NCBI RefSeq assembly: GCF_022631375.1
Contig: NZ_JALBGC010000001.1
Span: 62,001-126,000 of the forward strand
Length of the DNA stretch: 64,000 nt
Reading direction: 5' to 3'
Source: Hymenobacter cyanobacteriorum
GTDB taxonomy: Bacteria; Bacteroidota; Bacteroidia; Cytophagales; Hymenobacteraceae
Below are positions 61,039 to 64,000 of this stretch, piece by piece. Numbering within the stretch: the first letter of the stretch is position 1; each line of letters starts with the position of its first letter. The notes under the pieces were generated by a model that made no database searches, was not told the DNA's origin, and saw only the letters and a program-made list of their open reading frames with translations. A program made the position numbers and the translations under genes.

Positions 61039-62457
61039 ATGCAAAAACCGAGTATTCCCAAGGGCACCCGCGACTTTGGCCCCGCGCAGGTGGCGCGCCG
61101 CCAGCACATTTTCAACGTTATCCGCCGCACGTTTGAATCGTTTGGCTTCGCGCCGCTCGAAACACCGACGCTGGAGAACCTGTCGGTGCTGACGGGCAAG
61201 TACGGCGACGAGGGCGACCAGTTGCTGTTCAAAGTGCTGAACTCCGGCGACTTTGCCAAGGACGTGACGGCCGATGACCTGGCTACCGGCTCGAAAGCCC
61301 TGCTGCCTAAAGTGGCCGAAAAGGGCCTGCGCTACGACCTCACCGTGCCCTTCGCCCGCTACGTGGCCATGAACCGCGGCACCCTCACCTTCCCCTTCAA
61401 GCGCTACCAGATGCAGCCCGTGTGGCGCGCCGACCGCCCCCAGCGCGGCCGCTACCGCGAGTTTTACCAGTGCGACGCCGACGTGGTGGGCACCGACTCG
61501 CTGCTGTGCGAAGCCGAAATCGTGCTGATGATGGCCCAGGTGCTCGGTGGCCTCGGCCTGCACGATTTCACCATCAAAATCAACCACCGCGGGGTGCTGC
61601 GCAACATCTATCAGGCGCTGGGCGGCGAGAGCCGCGAAACCGACCTGTTCGTAGCCATCGACAAGCTCGACAAAATCGGGCGCGACGGCGTGAACAAGGA
61701 GTTGCTGGAGCGCGGCTTTTCGGAACCCACTATCGAAACCCTGTTTGCACTGCTGACGGTGGAAGGCACCTACGAAGAGAAGCTGCAGCGCCTGCTGGCC
61801 GGCTTCGTCACGGCCGGCGTGGAGCCCGACGGTGCCCGCCCCGACGCGGCCGACGAGGACGCCGCCGCCAACTACCGCGGCCTCACCGAGCTGGCGCAGG
61901 TACGCGACCTGCTGGTGGCCTCGGGCTTCCGGCAGTTCGACCGGCTGGAGTTTGACCCCACGCTGGCGCGGGGCCTCTCTTATTACACGGGCTGCATTTT
62001 TGAAGTCAAAATCAACAACGTGCAGATGGGCAGCGTGAGCGGCGGCGGGCGCTACGACAACCTCACCGGCTCGTTCGGGCTGCCGGGCGTGTCGGGCGTG
62101 GGCTTCTCATTCGGCGTGGATAGATTATACGACTGCCTGGAGGCGCTGGACCTGTTCACCGTGACGGGCGAAACGCCAACCCGCTGCCTCATCACCCACT
62201 TCGACGCGGAGAGCGGCCGAGCGGCCCTGCCACTGCTGGCGCAGCTACGCGCCGCCGGCATACCGGCCGAGCTCTACCCCGATGCCAAAAAGCTGGGCGT
62301 GCAGTTCAAATACGCCGATGCCAAGGGCATTCCGCTGGTCCTCATCATGGGCCCGGAGGAAGTAGCGGCCGGCGTAGTGAAGGTCAAAATCATGCAAACC
62401 GGCGTGGAGCGCGTGCTCCCGCTGGGCGAAGTGGTAGCGGCCCTCACGGCGGAGTAA
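61039..62457 (+). CDS. hisS: histidyl-tRNA synthetase
   Basis: This 472-residue class II synthetase charges tRNA-His. The N-terminus KPSIPKGTRDFGPAQVARR is typical; motif 2 is YQMQPVWRADRPQRGRYREF; the His-specific motif is DPTLARGLSYYTGCIFEV; motif 3 GVGFSFGVDRL is present; the C-terminal anticodon domain runs from about 365 (LITHFDAESGRAALPLLAQL). Length is slightly longer than the E. coli enzyme because of an insert near residue 255. Its own -7 box lies directly before the start codon. Confidence 0.96.
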   Translation: MQKPSIPKGTRDFGPAQVARRQHIFNVIRRTFESFGFAPLETPTLENLSVLTGKYGDEGDQLLFKVLNSGDFAKDVTADDLATGSKALLPKVAEKGLRYDLTVPFARYVAMNRGTLTFPFKRYQMQPVWRADRPQRGRYREFYQCDADVVGTDSLLCEAEIVLMMAQVLGGLGLHDFTIKINHRGVLRNIYQALGGESRETDLFVAIDKLDKIGRDGVNKELLERGFSEPTIETLFALLTVEGTYEEKLQRLLAGFVTAGVEPDGARPDAADEDAAANYRGLTELAQVRDLLVASGFRQFDRLEFDPTLARGLSYYTGCIFEVKINNVQMGSVSGGGRYDNLTGSFGLPGVSGVGFSFGVDRLYDCLEALDLFTVTGETPTRCLITHFDAESGRAALPLLAQLRAAGIPAELYPDAKKLGVQFKYADAKGIPLVLIMGPEEVAAGVVKVKIMQTGVERVLPLGEVVAALTAE

Positions 62458-62480
62458 GTACTTAGCCAGCCCAAAAACAG

Positions 62481-62575
62481 GAACGTCATGCTGAGCTTGT
62501 CGAAGCATCTCTACCGCGTAAGTAATTCATTTACTACTGCGGTATAGACGCTTCGACAAGCTCAGCATGACGTTC
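62481..62575. repeat. intergenic palindrome, family A' (37-bp arms)
   Basis: Arms 62481-62517 and 62539-62575 with two mismatches, core CATGCTGAGCTTGTCGAAGC; same subtype as 8415-8511. It separates convergent hisS and the T9SS cargo gene. Confidence 0.9.
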
Positions 62576-62595
62576 TGCTTTTTTCCTTCCTGTCT

Positions 62596-64000
62596 TTATT
62601 CCACCACCACGCGCCGGCTCACCTCCTGCCCGTCCATAGTGGCCCGCAGCACATACAGCCCCACCGGCAGCCCGCGCAGCGACAGTGGCATTGCCGCATC
62701 CGCAAACGCGCGCACCAGCCGGCCCTGGCCATCATATAGGTGCAGGCCGGTGGGCCGGTCGGCCGCCGGGAATTGCAGCTTCAGTTCCGTAGCAGCCGGG
62801 TTGGGATATACTACGAAGCCCAATGCCTCAGCGGCGCGCTCGCTACTGAGTAGCGTACCGGAGTTCTGCATGCGGCCCGCGACGATATCGCGCCCCGTGG
62901 GAGCCGCACCGGGCGACGACCAGTACACCTGCACAGAGCCGTTGGGCTGGCCCACGGGCACGTAATCAAGCTCATAAGGACGGTTGTCGGCCACCGAATG
63001 AAGGATAACGCCGGGGGCCGCGAACGCGAGGCTGCCGGTGGGCAGGATTTTCTGGGCGCGGAAATTGGCCGCATTAGTATCGGTGCTGTAGAAGGCCATG
63101 ACCGAGCCGTTGTCGGAAGGTGCGAGCTTGGGCCGGGGATAAGCGGCCGACAAAGAATAAACGGGCACGCCGTTGGGGTCCCAGGCCAGAGCACCGGCAG
63201 CGTCGATTTTTTGAGCGTAACACTTGTAATCGAAACTACCCGAGCCGCCGCGGGCGTCCTCCCAAATCATCCACAGCGCGTTGTTGTGCCAGATGGCGTA
63301 GGGGTTGGTTTGATAGGCCGGGTCGGTGCTTAGGGCCACGTAGCCCGCACCGGCCCAGCCCAGCGCGCCCGAGGGCAGCACCTTCGACACCAGCGGGTCG
63401 CCGCCGTTCGACGTCCAGGCCACGTAGAGGTTACCGGCCGGGTCGATGAGGGGCTGCCAGTCGGAGCCGCGCCCCGACGCCCCACCGGCTGAAATCGTAG
63501 TGTAGTTGGCCCAGGTGGCGGCACCGGCCGCGCTGAAGTGCTGGGCATAAATGGGCGAGCTAAACCCGCCGGCGCTGGCCACCATATAAAAGCCGTCGGC
63601 CCCGTCGCTCACCGTGTGGTAATAATCGGAAGCGAAAATGCTGTTGGGCGATACCACCACCTGCCGGTCGTTGTTGGGGTAGCTCAGCACGCCGGTCGGG
63701 CCGATTTTATTGAAGGTGAAGCGAGCGCTGCCGCCGTTCAGGGCCAGGGCGTGGGTGATGGTGGCGCCCGTGCTGGTGGGCACAATGTTGAGCCCCTGCT
63801 CGCTTTCGTAGATGACCGTGGGCAGCGTGCGGTAGGCCACCACCGTGGGAATGGACCATTGCTGGTCGCCGTTGGCGCTGTAGAACTGGCAGCGCACGGT
63901 GTCGCCGCCCACGCCAAACGCCCCCTGCACCCAGGCCACCAGGTAGCCGTACTGCCAAGGGACCACCTTCATCCCAAAAATGTCGCGGCTGCCGGTTTGG
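62596..64000 (-). CDS. T9SS type A sorting-domain protein (partial; 5' end outside the window)
   Basis: The frame stays open to the right edge, so only the C-terminal 468 residues are seen. It has repeated beta-propeller-like segments (IDPAGNLYVAWTSNGGDPLV; GALAWDPNGVPVYS; DYYHTVSDGADGFYMVASAG) and, in the last 80 residues, a T9SS type A domain: VVYPNPAATELKLQF, LHLYDGQGRLVRAFADA, LRGLPVGLYVLRATMDGQEV. It is exported by the type IX system and anchored or released at the surface. Its cargo function is unknown. The start lies beyond position 64000. Confidence 0.9.
   Translation of the reverse strand, partial: QTGSRDIFGMKVVPWQYGYLVAWVQGAFGVGGDTVRCQFYSANGDQQWSIPTVVAYRTLPTVIYESEQGLNIVPTSTGATITHALALNGGSARFTFNKIGPTGVLSYPNNDRQVVVSPNSIFASDYYHTVSDGADGFYMVASAGGFSSPIYAQHFSAAGAATWANYTTISAGGASGRGSDWQPLIDPAGNLYVAWTSNGGDPLVSKVLPSGALGWAGAGYVALSTDPAYQTNPYAIWHNNALWMIWEDARGGSGSFDYKCYAQKIDAAGALAWDPNGVPVYSLSAAYPRPKLAPSDNGSVMAFYSTDTNAANFRAQKILPTGSLAFAAPGVILHSVADNRPYELDYVPVGQPNGSVQVYWSSPGAAPTGRDIVAGRMQNSGTLLSSERAAEALGFVVYPNPAATELKLQFPAADRPTGLHLYDGQGRLVRAFADAAMPLSLRGLPVGLYVLRATMDGQEVSRRVVVE

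Overview
The window looks like chromosome of a high-GC member of the Bacteroidota, most likely Hymenobacter or a close relative in the Cytophagales. Evidence: the -7 box TAnnTTTG in front of many genes, a type IX secretion (T9SS) C-terminal sorting domain at the right edge, a DUF4290 gene directly upstream of murA, a SusC-like TonB receptor, BatB/BatC-type genes, and a dense family of long intergenic palindromes of the kind familiar in Hymenobacter. The genus is inference; I could not run any search.

Layout. 0-13 kb: metabolic and housekeeping genes (enoyl-CoA hydratase, peroxiredoxin, Kdo transferase waaA, rsgA, fasciclin protein, cyclophilin, DUF3109, PcrA/UvrD helicase, DUF4290-murA) and a tandem pair of DUF4349 lipoproteins. 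12.9-22.6 kb, minus strand: a holin-4 family membrane protein, an agmatinase-family ureohydrolase, then a compact chemosensory operon transcribed poly-HAMP receptor > cheW > cheY > cheA > cheC. The receptor is soluble and carries eight 92-residue HAMP repeats. 22.8-32.7 kb: topA, a DUF4846 lipoprotein, a HAD phosphatase and a pirin sharing one divergent promoter region, nitroreductase-pirin, purU, a PNPOx-like protein, a zinc-less sirtuin, a 39-aa membrane protein and a YdjM-like membrane protein. 32.7-37.9 kb: a metallophosphoesterase fused to an outer-membrane barrel, followed by a second barrel protein. 38-44.3 kb: convergent ppx/ppk1 (polyphosphate turnover), RidA, gyrB. 44.4-44.8 kb: tRNA-Ser, tRNA-Pro and tRNA-Arg in one minus-strand unit with a terminator. 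45-56 kb: BatB/BatC pair, thiolase, a MORN/YwqK repeat protein, a TonB-dependent receptor, an NTF2-like protein and an M28 peptidase. 56.2-60 kb: a lower-GC two-gene island. 60-64 kb: a 21-bp minisatellite, a small coiled-coil protein, hisS and a partial T9SS cargo protein.

The two systems of greatest interest are: (1) the 56.2-60 kb island, an ABC/AAA-type ATPase whose two halves are separated by an array of about eleven kinesin-light-chain-type TPR repeats, overlapping by 20 bp a CxxC/HNH nuclease. This is the plan of a Septu (PtuA-PtuB) anti-phage system, with a large TPR insertion that could be a sensor. (2) The chemosensory operon, whose receptor pairs a fungal Nik1-like poly-HAMP array with a bacterial chemoreceptor hairpin and a basic Ala/Pro tail, with no transmembrane segment and no cheR, cheB or motility genes nearby.

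Most intergenic gaps are filled by palindromes of three related families (arms of about 27-46 bp), simple hairpin terminators and recognisable -7 boxes. Gaps longer than 300 bp are rare and are described individually.
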